44,539 nucleotides of DNA. Source: a virus. The DNA lies in the IMG/VR virus record IMGVR_UViG_3300020202_000114, positions 1 to 44,539 of that record. The stretch is one strand, 5' to 3'. Below are positions 6,763 through 15,307 of this stretch, piece after piece; position 1 is the stretch's first letter, and each line of letters begins with the position of its first letter. The translations under genes were made by a program, and so were the position numbers. The notes beneath the pieces are model-generated. The model was given only the letters and a program-made list of their open reading frames with translations. It had not been told where the DNA came from and did not search any database.

Positions 6763-9700
6763 TTATGCCGCTGATAGAAGTCCAAAAGCTTCCATTTTTG
6801 CAAGTAAACTGTTGAACTTGGTGGTGATGTCGGCCAATGTTCCGTCTGCATCTGCAATTCCGGTTTGCTGATAAATCTTTACCACCGAACCGTCTTCCGT
6901 TCTGAAGTGAGGCGCTGCGTTACCGGCGGCTTGGTCTGCTGAATACATCTGGAATTGATCCGTGACATTTCCTGTTGGGGCAGTTCCATTCTTTATAGAT
7001 AGAGTCGATGTTGCACTAGCCCCAGCCGCTGTTCCACCTCCCAAAATGAGGTTTCCGCCATTCGTTAGAACGAATTTGGTTCCAGTGCTTCCGGCGTTAG
7101 CGTAAAAACCAACCGAACCCGCAACTCCAAAAATGTCCCCACGGTTGGTGCCAAAAAACCAGTTAGCATTGGTTCCTCCACCCGTGACGAGAAACCCAGC
7201 TTCATTGCCATCGGCGGCTGTAGTGATGCAATCGAACCGCGCAGATTGCGTTGTTGAGCTAATTCTTACGGCGTTTAACACTTCTAAAAAGTAACCCGTC
7301 GTAACGGTTGATACACCCGCTCCCACTGGACCGGTGCTTATAATTCCGTAATTATTGGTTGCGCCGCTAACCGTAACATACAGTCCGATGTTCGTTGTCG
7401 AAGCCCCGGTTGTGGTGACGTATTGGCCGTAGCTTGTCCCGGTGACGTTTCCTGTGCGTTGAATGTAGACACCTGCCGCCGTGTCGGTTGTGCTATTCTG
7501 CCTGACTTCAACCTTATGGGTGGAGCCTATAACCGCTGATCCAAAAATGACGTTTCCATTCCAGTAGCCGTCTCCGGCAGCGTCCATATTGACCTTGCCA
7601 GTGCCACCAGATGTTAGGGCGAAAAGGGTAGTTGCGCTAGTTGAAGAGTTTGGGGCGTCGATTCCAAAAACAGTCTTCGCGGCATTAGCGGATTCGTCTC
7701 TCGCGCGGAAAAGGTGAACGTCCGAGGCGTTGGTAAATACGGCGAGCTTTGCGTTTAGGCCGTTAGAATCTGAGGTTGTGCCGATCTTGACGCGATCACC
7801 TGAGGCGTCAACAAGGAGAAGGGCTGCATCCGTGTCTCCTTTTGCGAGCAAGTCACTTGTTGCGCTTTGCGCGTCGTTTAGAACGAATTGCCCATTAGCA
7901 GAGTAGAAAGCAAAATTATTCGTCCCATTGGTCGCGTTGGCGACTATGGCCCTGTTATTTGTACCGGCTCCAGAAACAGTAAAAAGCCCCGCCGTATTTG
8001 TTACGCCATTTTCTGTCTGCGTTACAGTGAGAGCATCGGGGAAGGCACTTGTATTCGTCCAAATATTTACGGCTGCGGCGATTCCCTCGGACTGGTTCCC
8101 AAAGTTGAAGGTAGCCCGACCCACTGCCGGGATATTCATCCGGTAGTAGTCGTTTCCGCTTGCGTCTTCGACTAGAAGTACGTCGCCTGAACCTCTAATT
8201 GAGAGAACACCAGATGGAGTGCTGTTGTTGATTCCTATTTTGTCTGCTGAAGCATCTACGAATAAAAGATGAGTCGCGGTGTCGCCTTCTACTCGGAAAT
8301 CACAAGTCGAAAGTCCAAGGTCATTAACCACGACTTGAGTATCAAACACTTGAAATGTCTCAACACCAGCAGCGCCAGGTCTGAAATAGATTGGAAGCCC
8401 TGTGCTGGTCGTAAAGAACATACCGCTTGTTCCGAATAAGGCGCTCATAAAGACTGATCCAATTGGACCGTCATAAAATTGCCAAGTAATATTTGAAGCG
8501 CCTGTTGACCCGAGCCTGAAACTCATTGTCGGGTTTGCTGCTGGTGCTGCCATCTGAATCGAGCTATAAGTTCCGTTTGGGTCCCCGTACAACTGGAACA
8601 CACCACCAGCAGAACCAGCTGTTGTTCCAAAAACGAATGCCCGACCAGATGTCGGCGTCATGTTGAAATCGCCGTTTCCATTCGTTTGGAGGTCTGAATA
8701 AACCGAGCCGTCGGTGTGAGTGAGTCGGAGCTGTGGGTTGGAGGCGTCTAAGATATCCAGGCGGCGGTCTGGGCCTGTGGTTCCAATGCCAAGCCGTCCG
8801 GTACTCGTAATCCTCATCCGCTCGTTCATTGTGGAGTTGGAGGCTGTGGTGTAGAAACCCAGGTAACCCGCCCAATTAGTTCCAACGTCCTCCATTGCTC
8901 CGATAATGGCACCGAAACCGTGGGTCTGGACACCGGAGTTGCCGCTAAATTGGAGCGTCCCGCCAACCCCTGTCCCAGCCGAGTTTGTGGAGGTGATGTT
9001 CACCATTGCTAGATTCATTGAGCCGCTATTGACGTTAAAGCTGGAATTGTGCGTGGCCTCTATTTCTAAACGTGATTCCGGCGAGTTGGTTCCAATGCCG
9101 ATCTTGTCTGCCGAAGCATCTAAGAAGAAAAGATTAGCGTTGAAGTCGCCCTCCATTCGCACATCACCGCTAGAGATACCAGACTCGTTAAATACGGTTA
9201 CCCCGTCTCCGTAAATGACAAAGTAATCGCTTGCTCCAGTGGCATCACGAATCAGAAATGATCTATCGCTTGAATTTGTTCCTGCGTGGATTCTTGGCCC
9301 GTAGGATTGGCTGGTTGTTCCTGAAGCCGTTAGCTCAATGGTATTTTGATTGGCCGCCCCAGTTACAATTAAGCTCACAAGACCGGTCGTGGCTGGAATC
9401 TCAACGTGTGCGGCAGCAGTTGGAGCACTGCCACCAAGTTGAATGTCACCATCACTATCAACGTAGATCCTTATCGTGTTGTTAGAGATAAGCCCGAGAT
9501 GATGATTTGTTGCTGCGCCAATCAGAGTGCCTGAACCGGCTGGGCCGGCGGTGAATCTACCCACAATGTCAGCGGATGAATCACGGAAGAAGAAGTCTGT
9601 TTGTCCGTCGAAAGTCGCGTAGATAGCTCTCGTAGCAGAGGAGCCGAATCCAGGAGCATCCGCGCCATTACCAATATGGAGCCTTGCTTGAAGAGTTGTG

Positions 9701-9870
9701 GACACCGGATTAATACCGAGAGAATTATTTGTGTCATCCCAGAAGAAGTTCGAGTTGTCTTGGGCTAAGATTCCACCGGAGCCTAAAAAGAGGACAGAGC
9801 CTTCGGTGCCATTTGTAATGGTGGCTCCTATGGCCAGCGGGGTTCCCGTGGTGGATTGTCTTACGGACAT
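6763..9870 (-). CDS. Large repetitive tail fibre/spike-type protein
   Basis: 1035 residues, almost entirely beta-prone and rich in Gly, Ser, Thr and Asn. A unit of the form LxVDASxDKIGIG recurs (LFFLDASADKIGIGTNSPES, LLFVDASADKIGINNSTPSG, LLLVDASGDRVKIGTTSDSN), with related GRLGIGTTGPDRRLDI units. Such repeats build trimeric beta-helical fibres, many of which carry a C-terminal self-cleaving chaperone. Here the C-terminus is only a short helix (ITTKFNSLLAKMEAFGLLS), so a chaperone domain is absent. Host recognition is the likely role. Confidence 0.8.
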   Translation of the reverse strand: MSVRQSTTGTPLAIGATITNGTEGSVLFLGSGGILAQDNSNFFWDDTNNSLGINPVSTTLQARLHIGNGADAPGFGSSATRAIYATFDGQTDFFFRDSSADIVGRFTAGPAGSGTLIGAATNHHLGLISNNTIRIYVDSDGDIQLGGSAPTAAAHVEIPATTGLVSLIVTGAANQNTIELTASGTTSQSYGPRIHAGTNSSDRSFLIRDATGASDYFVIYGDGVTVFNESGISSGDVRMEGDFNANLFFLDASADKIGIGTNSPESRLEIEATHNSSFNVNSGSMNLAMVNITSTNSAGTGVGGTLQFSGNSGVQTHGFGAIIGAMEDVGTNWAGYLGFYTTASNSTMNERMRITSTGRLGIGTTGPDRRLDILDASNPQLRLTHTDGSVYSDLQTNGNGDFNMTPTSGRAFVFGTTAGSAGGVFQLYGDPNGTYSSIQMAAPAANPTMSFRLGSTGASNITWQFYDGPIGSVFMSALFGTSGMFFTTSTGLPIYFRPGAAGVETFQVFDTQVVVNDLGLSTCDFRVEGDTATHLLFVDASADKIGINNSTPSGVLSIRGSGDVLLVEDASGNDYYRMNIPAVGRATFNFGNQSEGIAAAVNIWTNTSAFPDALTVTQTENGVTNTAGLFTVSGAGTNNRAIVANATNGTNNFAFYSANGQFVLNDAQSATSDLLAKGDTDAALLLVDASGDRVKIGTTSDSNGLNAKLAVFTNASDVHLFRARDESANAAKTVFGIDAPNSSTSATTLFALTSGGTGKVNMDAAGDGYWNGNVIFGSAVIGSTHKVEVRQNSTTDTAAGVYIQRTGNVTGTSYGQYVTTTGASTTNIGLYVTVSGATNNYGIISTGPVGAGVSTVTTGYFLEVLNAVRISSTTQSARFDCITTAADGNEAGFLVTGGGTNANWFFGTNRGDIFGVAGSVGFYANAGSTGTKFVLTNGGNLILGGGTAAGASATSTLSIKNGTAPTGNVTDQFQMYSADQAAGNAAPHFRTEDGSVVKIYQQTGIADADGTLADITTKFNSLLAKMEAFGLLSAA

Positions 9871-10464
9871 TTAGGTGACTGGATTACCCTTAAGGTCTAG
9901 GAAGCGGGGATGGATGCAGTCTACGACCTTCTCACGGATAACCGCACGCTCAACCTCTACGTCTTTAACGATGGCGTTGATGATCTGCCTATCCGTAATA
10001 ACGGCGTTGATAACCGTCTGGTCTTGGATCACCGCATTAACGACGGGGATATCTTTGAGGACTGGATTAATGATTTCCTTGTCTTTAAAGATTGGTCTTT
10101 CAACTTCGACATCTTTATAGATTAATTTTTCTACTTCGACTTCTTTGGGTTTAATAACCAATTCTTCGACTATCTTGGGTGCGCGGATTTCTTTGATTCT
10201 TTGGTCGATGGCTTTGTCGAGACGAGCGATAATCACAAGCTCCATCTTGTCGAGTACTGCCGCGCACACCTTATCTGCAATCTCGTTGACGATCTTTTCA
10301 AAGCCTACCGGAACTTTGATTTCTTCGTTTACAAAGACGGGTCTTTTAATGATCTCATCTTCAAAGACGGGGGACTTTACCTTATATTCGGTCTCAATAA
10401 CTTTGAGTCCAGCGACGATATTGATTTCTTTGGTCTTTCCTTCTTGAGGATTAGATTGGATCAC
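9871..10464 (-). CDS. Virion-associated protein with ten-residue repeats
   Basis: 197 residues. Residues 107-176 are seven tandem ten-residue units (for example KDVEVERPIF, KDKEIINPVL, KDIPVVNAVI, QDQTVINAVI, TDRQIINAIV), and two related units occur at 34-53. The alternating charged/hydrophobic pattern suggests a beta-solenoid or triple-stranded beta fibre. A helical block (55-95) lies between. It sits directly upstream of the large fibre gene, so a fibre stem or connector role is plausible. Confidence 0.7.
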   Translation of the reverse strand: MIQSNPQEGKTKEINIVAGLKVIETEYKVKSPVFEDEIIKRPVFVNEEIKVPVGFEKIVNEIADKVCAAVLDKMELVIIARLDKAIDQRIKEIRAPKIVEELVIKPKEVEVEKLIYKDVEVERPIFKDKEIINPVLKDIPVVNAVIQDQTVINAVITDRQIINAIVKDVEVERAVIREKVVDCIHPRFLDLKGNPVT

Positions 10465-10467
10465 TGA

Positions 10468-10788
10468 TCACTCCCTTTCGTAAGTTATTGAGATTTCCGA
10501 ATCCGTCGTCTCTCTGAAGCACTTAAACTGGCTCATTTGGTTCTGACCGTTTAAAACAAGGATCCCACCGTCAGGGAGCAGGTGGCCAACGGTGGCGGAT
10601 GGGGTGGTTCCGTCATAGGTATAGCGGATGGCCGCACCATCATTTGTAAGAAACGCCGAGGCCGCACCACCGGAAGTATTGGAGTCCTTATACTTAGAGG
10701 GAGTTAATACCTGGACGGCATTGGTGACGGTGAGCTGCTCGAAGGCGTAACCGACATTCGGCCTTGTTTGGACGACCATTCCTGACAT
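10468..10788 (-). CDS. Small beta-rich virion protein
   Basis: 106 residues (VVQTRPNVGYAFEQLTVTNA, AIRYTYDGTTPSATVGHLLP), predicted to be a single beta-sandwich. Small proteins of this kind accompany fibre genes and may decorate the virion. The start codon overlaps the -35 element of the opposing promoter. Confidence 0.65.
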   Translation of the reverse strand: MSGMVVQTRPNVGYAFEQLTVTNAVQVLTPSKYKDSNTSGGAASAFLTNDGAAIRYTYDGTTPSATVGHLLPDGGILVLNGQNQMSQFKCFRETTDSEISITYERE

Positions 10789-10816
10789 TGACTATTTCCT
10801 TTCTTTGAGGTAAAGT
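10788..10816 (+). promoter_or_regulatory. Sigma70-type promoter for the rightward insert
   Basis: TTGACT, a 17-base spacer and TAAAGT. The predicted transcription start (about seven bases downstream, near 10823) coincides with the first paired base of the folded leader. It drives genes opposite to the surrounding late operon. Confidence 0.6.
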
Positions 10817-10822
10817 ATTTCC

Positions 10823-10909
10823 GTCACCAGCCATGACAACTTAATCAATTTTCTGAAGGGTCGATGCCCTTACCCCGACTAACCTGGCTGGTGATGTCGG
10901 GGTTTCTTT
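10823..10909 (+). ncRNA. Folded leader RNA with terminator-like stem
   Basis: Three pairings are visible. GTCACCAGCCA (10823-10833) pairs with TGGCTGGTGAT (10885-10895). AAGGGT and GCCCTT (10856-10871) form a tight hairpin with a CGAT loop. ACCCCGAC (10872-10879) pairs with GTCGGGGT (10896-10903), followed by TTTCTTTTT. The first and third interleave, so they form a pseudoknot or alternative states. A ribosome-binding site and ATG follow immediately. It could be an attenuator, a riboswitch-like leader or a small RNA. No known class is recognised. Confidence 0.6.
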
Positions 10910-10920
10910 TTGGAGAAAGA

Positions 10921-11169
10921 ATGTCAAACATTGTGAAACTGAACTTTGGTGGTGAAGAAGTTGACGCCGAAATTATCGAAGTAAACCAATCCAGTGAAAA
11001 GTGGAACGATTATTTCTTGGATGATGGCACAACCCTTAAGGTTAAGCTGGTTGTGCAGAAAGTTTTTAGAGTGATTGGTAAATTTGACCATGAGGGTAAT
11101 CCTGTGTACATTTTCTATTCAACAAATATTTCAGCAACAAATTCACCAGGGTCTCTCAAAAAGAAGTGA
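10921..11169 (+). CDS. Small beta-rich protein behind the folded leader
   Basis: 82 residues (MSNIVKLNFGGEEVDAEIIE start) with a start set by GGAGAAAGA directly before ATG. It looks like a small beta/alpha fold with a charged tail (SLKKK). It is the first gene of the rightward insert and overlaps the next leftward gene tail to tail. Family not recognised. Confidence 0.65.
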   Translation: MSNIVKLNFGGEEVDAEIIEVNQSSEKWNDYFLDDGTTLKVKLVVQKVFRVIGKFDHEGNPVYIFYSTNISATNSPGSLKKK

Positions 11170-11353
11170 AGGATAACGCGCTTTCCCATGCGTGGTCATT
11201 GGAACATTTGTATTTGTTTGGATGCTCAACAGAGTGAACAGCATTTCCGTCCTCGTCCCAGTAAAACGGAACTGAGGAACCAGTTATAGTTGCAAAACCA
11301 GTTTGATAAACCTTGCTTTTTTGATTTAGCTTTACGCACTCTGGGCATCTCAT
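11156..11353 (-). CDS. Small Cys/His protein
   Basis: 65 residues: CPEC near the N-terminus, then aromatic strands and a CSNDH motif near the C-terminus, giving a possible single zinc site. AAGGA precedes the ATG. It is transcribed leftward between two rightward genes. Confidence 0.6.
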   Translation of the reverse strand: MRCPECVKLNQKSKVYQTGFATITGSSVPFYWDEDGNAVHSVEHPNKYKCSNDHAWESALSFTSF

Positions 11354-11407
11354 AGATTTTTCCTTTGTTTAAGGTTTGTTATCTCTTTACTTAAAAAGGG
11401 GGTTACG

Positions 11408-11569
11408 ATGAAGGTAGCTCTAACGTTGTTTGGTTTAGTCATGTTTGCAGCACCAGCGTTTGCCGATTACGAATACCGTGTGAATAAGAACGGAACGGGT
11501 TATTTCCGTGATAGCTCGAATGACGGAAATCCGTACAATAACGCGAACTATCTAGGACTAAACGACTAA
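11408..11569 (+). CDS. 53-residue exported protein
   Basis: MKVALTLFGLVMFAAPAFAD is a clear Sec signal peptide with a likely cut after AFA, leaving a mature peptide of about 34 residues rich in Asn, Gly and Tyr (YRVNKNGTGYFRDSSNDG). AGGGGG lies before the ATG and a terminator follows ten bases after the stop. The product should act in the periplasm or at the cell surface. Superinfection exclusion is possible but unproven. Confidence 0.65.
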   Translation: MKVALTLFGLVMFAAPAFADYEYRVNKNGTGYFRDSSNDGNPYNNANYLGLND

Positions 11570-11577
11570 ACCAAGTG

Positions 11578-11609
11578 GCCGCTGCCCTTAACCGGGTGGC
11601 GGCTGTTTT
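11578..11609 (+). terminator. Rho-independent terminator
   Basis: GCCGCTGCCC (11578-11587) pairs with GGGTGGCGGC (11594-11603) in a ten-pair stem including two G-U pairs, with a six-base loop, followed by TGTTTT. It lies just after the small exported-protein gene. Confidence 0.75.
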
Positions 11610-11625
11610 AAGGGGGGTTGTTGAT

Positions 11626-11982
11626 ATGTTGATGCGCCTAACCATTTTACTACTTCTCATTTCAAGCCCCGCCCTCGCAGATGGTGAGAGGTTTAAGTAT
11701 TACCCTAGTCCGAGCAGTGCGAGCGATGAAGTTTTGCGCTTTTTGGATTCTGAAAACGGTTTTTTTTACACCGTTTCTGGTCCGAAGGATAAATTGACTG
11801 TAATGATTTATGATATTCGGGATGGCATAGCGTTTATAAAGCCTCTTCATGCAGTAAATATTTCCTCTCAGGCTGAGTGGAATAAGCTTATTTATGGAGC
11901 GATTGCACCAAAGGAAGATTTGGATAAAATGGTGAGAATAATTAAAGAATATCAAGAACCCACAACTAAGAAAGGGGGGTAA
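11626..11982 (+). CDS. Exported protein with signal peptide
   Basis: 118 residues. MLMRLTILLLLISSPALADG is a Sec signal with a likely cut after ALA. The mature part is a small alpha/beta protein (FLDSENGFFYTVSGPKDKLT, VMIYDIRDGIAFIKPLHAV) without cysteines. AAGGGGGG precedes the start; an ATG six bases later is an alternative. Two exported proteins in one rightward insert suggest a cell-envelope role such as exclusion of other phages. Confidence 0.65.
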   Translation: MLMRLTILLLLISSPALADGERFKYYPSPSSASDEVLRFLDSENGFFYTVSGPKDKLTVMIYDIRDGIAFIKPLHAVNISSQAEWNKLIYGAIAPKEDLDKMVRIIKEYQEPTTKKGG

Positions 11983-11983
11983 T

Positions 11984-12064
11984 GTGTTAAGTGGATTATT
12001 AATCATTATCGGAATAGCATTAATAGCAAGGGCATTGGGGTTTGACATAGACCTATTTAAATAG
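11984..12064 (+). CDS. 26-residue membrane peptide
   Basis: From a GTG after AAAGGGGGGT: MLSGLLIIIGIALIARALGF plus DIDLFK, essentially one hydrophobic helix. Its last four codons lie in the palindrome CTATTTAAATAG, which also encodes the last four codons of the converging gene. Very small, so moderate confidence only. Confidence 0.45.
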   Translation: MLSGLLIIIGIALIARALGFDIDLFK

Positions 12065-13585
12065 CTCGCTAATTTTTTCTGCCATACCACCACCAAGCTT
12101 AAGACCAGCTCCAACAATACTGCTTCCGGCAGCTATGCCAGCACCCTTCTTGACTATTTGTTTAATTAGCCTTCCTCTAGCCTCATCCGAAATAGCGTTC
12201 TGCTTCATCGCATCTAAAAAGCTTAAGTGGTTGTCTGCTTCGGTGGCAGCATCCTGAAGCTTCTTGTTATAGACTTCGTTCACCTTCATTACCTTCTCTG
12301 GCATATCAATTGCGAGCTTTTGAGTTTTTTTAATTAAGTCTCTCTTGGTTGCAGACGCACTATTTAGATCATCAAGAAATCCTTGTCCTGACTTTGATTT
12401 GAGCGCATTTATAAGCCTCATCTCATCCGGTTTGGCTTGACCGTTGGCGTATTTAGCGAAGAAATTAATTCCCTTAGTAGTGTCATAGGTGCCGGATTTA
12501 TTGAACGGCTGGAAGATGTTATAGGCTTCGTTCTTCATCTGAAGCTCTGGCGCATACTTTTGTCTAACGGATTTTATTTTATTTGAGGCTTCACCAAGAG
12601 AGTTTGCGACCTCTTCTCTTGTAACCGTTAAAATATGTTCTCCAGAACCATACTTTGAGCCAGCCTTGCTCGTTAATATTCCTTGGAGTTCTTTGTCAAC
12701 TTTGGCTAGATCGAGAGTCGGACTACCAGTTGGTACAACCGCTCTCTGCGGTCCCTGTGGAGTCATCACTACTTCGGTAGCCATTGTGGTTCCAGGAACC
12801 TGTTTCCCAACTTTTTGGTAATAATCGAAAATTTTTCTCTCCGAGACAGACCAAACCGATTCCGGCTTACTATTTAAGCCTGCCTTTTCGACAACCCTCC
12901 CAAGGGCATTGTGTAATTCTTCTGTGTCGATTTTTTGATCGGCAATAGCTTTCTGATAATCAGCTCCGAACCGCTTAGAAACATCTCGAGCTATCTCAAC
13001 CCACGCTTTTCGTGCTTGGATTGTGGCCTTATCTGCTGCCTGAGGAATAACCTCTTTATCAAGAACGTCAATTTCTGATTTAATAGCGTTTTTTGCGATT
13101 TTGAACTCAATCCCAGTCTTCTTTACCTCAGCGAGTTTTGTCTGCTCAACCACTGACATAGACTGTTTATATTCATCAGCGGCTTGCTTGATCATCATGT
13201 CAATATCGGCTGAGTTTGGTTTTTTTAAACTGTTGGCCAAACCGGTGATTCGCGCACCAATAAGAACCATCGGGTCAGTCATTTGAGCGACTAATTCACC
13301 TGGGGTTCTATCAATGGAAGCGCCGCCCTCGGAATAGGTAGGTAGACCAGCTTTTGCTAATGCGGCTCTCTTAACTTCTTCTGCTAGAGTCTGTGCTGGT
13401 CCTCCGGCAAGAGTCCTCATACTCGTCGGACCCTGCTCAATGGTTCTCATGGCCCCAGTTTTGAGTATGTCTTTGGCTGCTTCTACGGGAGACTGTTTTG
13501 TTGGCTTCTCTTGATTTGTTGGTGTTTTTTCTCTTACTGTGAAAACTTCACCAGTTTTTTTATCTCTTACTTTGAATTCTGCCAT
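12053..13585 (-). CDS. Putative DNA-ejection (internal virion) protein
   Basis: 510 residues, mostly helical and Ala/Lys/Glu-rich, with a basic Pro-containing N-terminus (AEFKVRDKKTGEVFTVREKT). Near the C-terminus is a Gly-rich hydrophobic stretch (KKGAGIAAGSSIVGAGLKLG) that could insert into membrane. It is the last of three consecutive helical proteins after the tail genes, the position of P22 gp7/gp20/gp16-type ejection proteins. Sequence alone does not prove this. Confidence 0.65.
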   Translation of the reverse strand: MAEFKVRDKKTGEVFTVREKTPTNQEKPTKQSPVEAAKDILKTGAMRTIEQGPTSMRTLAGGPAQTLAEEVKRAALAKAGLPTYSEGGASIDRTPGELVAQMTDPMVLIGARITGLANSLKKPNSADIDMMIKQAADEYKQSMSVVEQTKLAEVKKTGIEFKIAKNAIKSEIDVLDKEVIPQAADKATIQARKAWVEIARDVSKRFGADYQKAIADQKIDTEELHNALGRVVEKAGLNSKPESVWSVSERKIFDYYQKVGKQVPGTTMATEVVMTPQGPQRAVVPTGSPTLDLAKVDKELQGILTSKAGSKYGSGEHILTVTREEVANSLGEASNKIKSVRQKYAPELQMKNEAYNIFQPFNKSGTYDTTKGINFFAKYANGQAKPDEMRLINALKSKSGQGFLDDLNSASATKRDLIKKTQKLAIDMPEKVMKVNEVYNKKLQDAATEADNHLSFLDAMKQNAISDEARGRLIKQIVKKGAGIAAGSSIVGAGLKLGGGMAEKISELFK

Positions 13586-14538
13586 TAGCTGACAATCTCG
13601 TATTTGGTTGGGTCCAGACCGAGCCTGTTCAAAACGTCCGAATTACCAGACCCATCTGGAGGCGCAATACCAGCGATTTCGTAATCAAATCCAATATCAT
13701 CAAGAACGGATTTAAACGATTTATCCTTTAATAGATATTTAACCGACTCCTCATCTGCTCCAGAAAGCGCGAGTTCCATAAACTGCTTAATGGCTTCTTT
13801 TCGCTCGTTAGATGTCAGGGTCTCACTAGTAATAGCTTCTATTGCGCCCTTCTGTTCCTGCTCAGCAAGGTTTCCAGCTTCACCAGCCATCTTGATTATC
13901 TGAATAGCTTGTAAGCGTTTATTCTTTTGAAGCGCCATTAGCTTTGCGTTTGGCTTTACACCAGTCTTCGCACCAATCACGTCGAGTGTGCCCATAATTC
14001 TTTGCGAAGTCTCAGAATTAACCCCGCTATCTGGCAAAGCTTCGTCGTACTGCTTTCTGAGAGTATTTAATTTTTTTCCGAGAACAGCGAGCTTCTTGCC
14101 TGTTTCTTTTTGCTTGGTTGCAATCTCGGCCTCACCAGTAACTCGTGCTTTATCTGCGGCGGTTTGCACCTCGAGCGAAGCTTTTTGTTTTTCAACCTCA
14201 AGCGTCGGCGGGATTGTTGCAGTAACACCACCCTGTGAAACGCTGCCACCAGCCGGAAGCTGAGACTGAATCATTTCAAGCCCGCCAGGCTGAGCAAGGT
14301 TAGTAATTGACATTCCACCCCTAGCTGAATCAGCGGAGTTTTTAATTTGCTTAATAGCAAAACCAGCAAGTAATAGGCTTGGGTCTACATTGGCTTTGAT
14401 TATTGCCGCCCTCTGCTTTTCATCAATAGGCACACCAGTGGCGGCCTGAATCTGATTAAAAGCCTCGTTCTTTCTTTCCAGATCGGCTTCACCCTGAATA
14501 AGATTTTTTATTTTTTGTCCGATGTCAGCTAATCCCAT
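13585..14538 (-). CDS. Putative ejection protein 2
   Basis: 317 residues, helical, Gln/Ala/Lys-rich (VEKQKASLEVQTAADKARVT, about residues 115-134). It overlaps the next gene by one base (TAATG). It lies between the Pro/Gln-rich protein and the 510-residue protein, in the set assigned to ejection proteins by position and composition. Confidence 0.6.
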   Translation of the reverse strand: MGLADIGQKIKNLIQGEADLERKNEAFNQIQAATGVPIDEKQRAAIIKANVDPSLLLAGFAIKQIKNSADSARGGMSITNLAQPGGLEMIQSQLPAGGSVSQGGVTATIPPTLEVEKQKASLEVQTAADKARVTGEAEIATKQKETGKKLAVLGKKLNTLRKQYDEALPDSGVNSETSQRIMGTLDVIGAKTGVKPNAKLMALQKNKRLQAIQIIKMAGEAGNLAEQEQKGAIEAITSETLTSNERKEAIKQFMELALSGADEESVKYLLKDKSFKSVLDDIGFDYEIAGIAPPDGSGNSDVLNRLGLDPTKYEIVS

Positions 14539-14545
14539 AAAACCT

Positions 14546-15307
14546 CTAGAAATTGAGAATGTTAGTTGTTGGGGGTTTGGCCATCATTGTCGCCCCGGAC
14601 CCAAGGATTCCGGTTACCGCACTAATGTTTTGACCCCTACGAGTCGTTCTGTCACTTAGCTGCTGGCCGAAGATACCAGCATTGGTATTAAAAATTGATG
14701 CGTTAAAATTATTCAGTGCTGATTGATAATTAAACACTGAATCGGGACTGACATTATTCACCAGCTGGCCTACACCAGAAGTTCCATTTACGGTGGGCAT
14801 CTGTCCTATAGGAACTCTTCCAGCCGTTGAGAGGGCAACATTTAATCTGCGATCCTTAAGGCTCTGCTTTAGCTGTTGAAGTTGGATTGACTCATCTATT
14901 GAACCAAGAGGCGAAATAGCTCCTAAGCCTCTCTGAGATTGCCCGGCCCTTATTTGTTGAAGCAGTCCCGGTGCTAGCGCGTTGTATTCTTGTTCGTCGT
15001 TACCGTTTAAGTAAGTGGCTAATGTCTTTTGTGCGCCAGCCAGTTCTGGTGAGAGCGAGCGCTCAACATCTGCAAAAGCCGGGCCGTAGGTCTGCTGAAG
15101 TTTGAGTGCTGCCTCTGCAAATTTTGGGCCATATTCTTGTAGCGACTCAAGCTGCTGCTGTGAGAAACCGGGTCCGTACTGCTCCTGAGCAGCGAGAATC
15201 TTTGGCAGGGCATCGATCTGTGCTTGGATGGCTTGGGCTGATGTCTCTGCTGCGCTAGGTGCCGGAGGTGGGGGCGCTGGAGCCGCAGATGAACCACCGC
15301 CGCCCAT
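14546..15307 (-). CDS. Putative ejection protein 1, Pro/Gln-rich
   Basis: 253 residues. The N-terminus is low complexity (GGGGSSAAPAPPPPAPSAAE). Then come three YGPxF units about 17-20 residues apart (EQYGPGFSQQQLESLQ, EYGPKFAEAALKLQQ, TYGPAFADVERSL) and a long Gln-rich helical region. The YGP repeats on a helical scaffold are typical of phage internal proteins that form a channel or travel with DNA. Placement after GNAT and fibre genes agrees. Confidence 0.65.
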   Translation of the reverse strand: MGGGGSSAAPAPPPPAPSAAETSAQAIQAQIDALPKILAAQEQYGPGFSQQQLESLQEYGPKFAEAALKLQQTYGPAFADVERSLSPELAGAQKTLATYLNGNDEQEYNALAPGLLQQIRAGQSQRGLGAISPLGSIDESIQLQQLKQSLKDRRLNVALSTAGRVPIGQMPTVNGTSGVGQLVNNVSPDSVFNYQSALNNFNASIFNTNAGIFGQQLSDRTTRRGQNISAVTGILGSGATMMAKPPTTNILNF

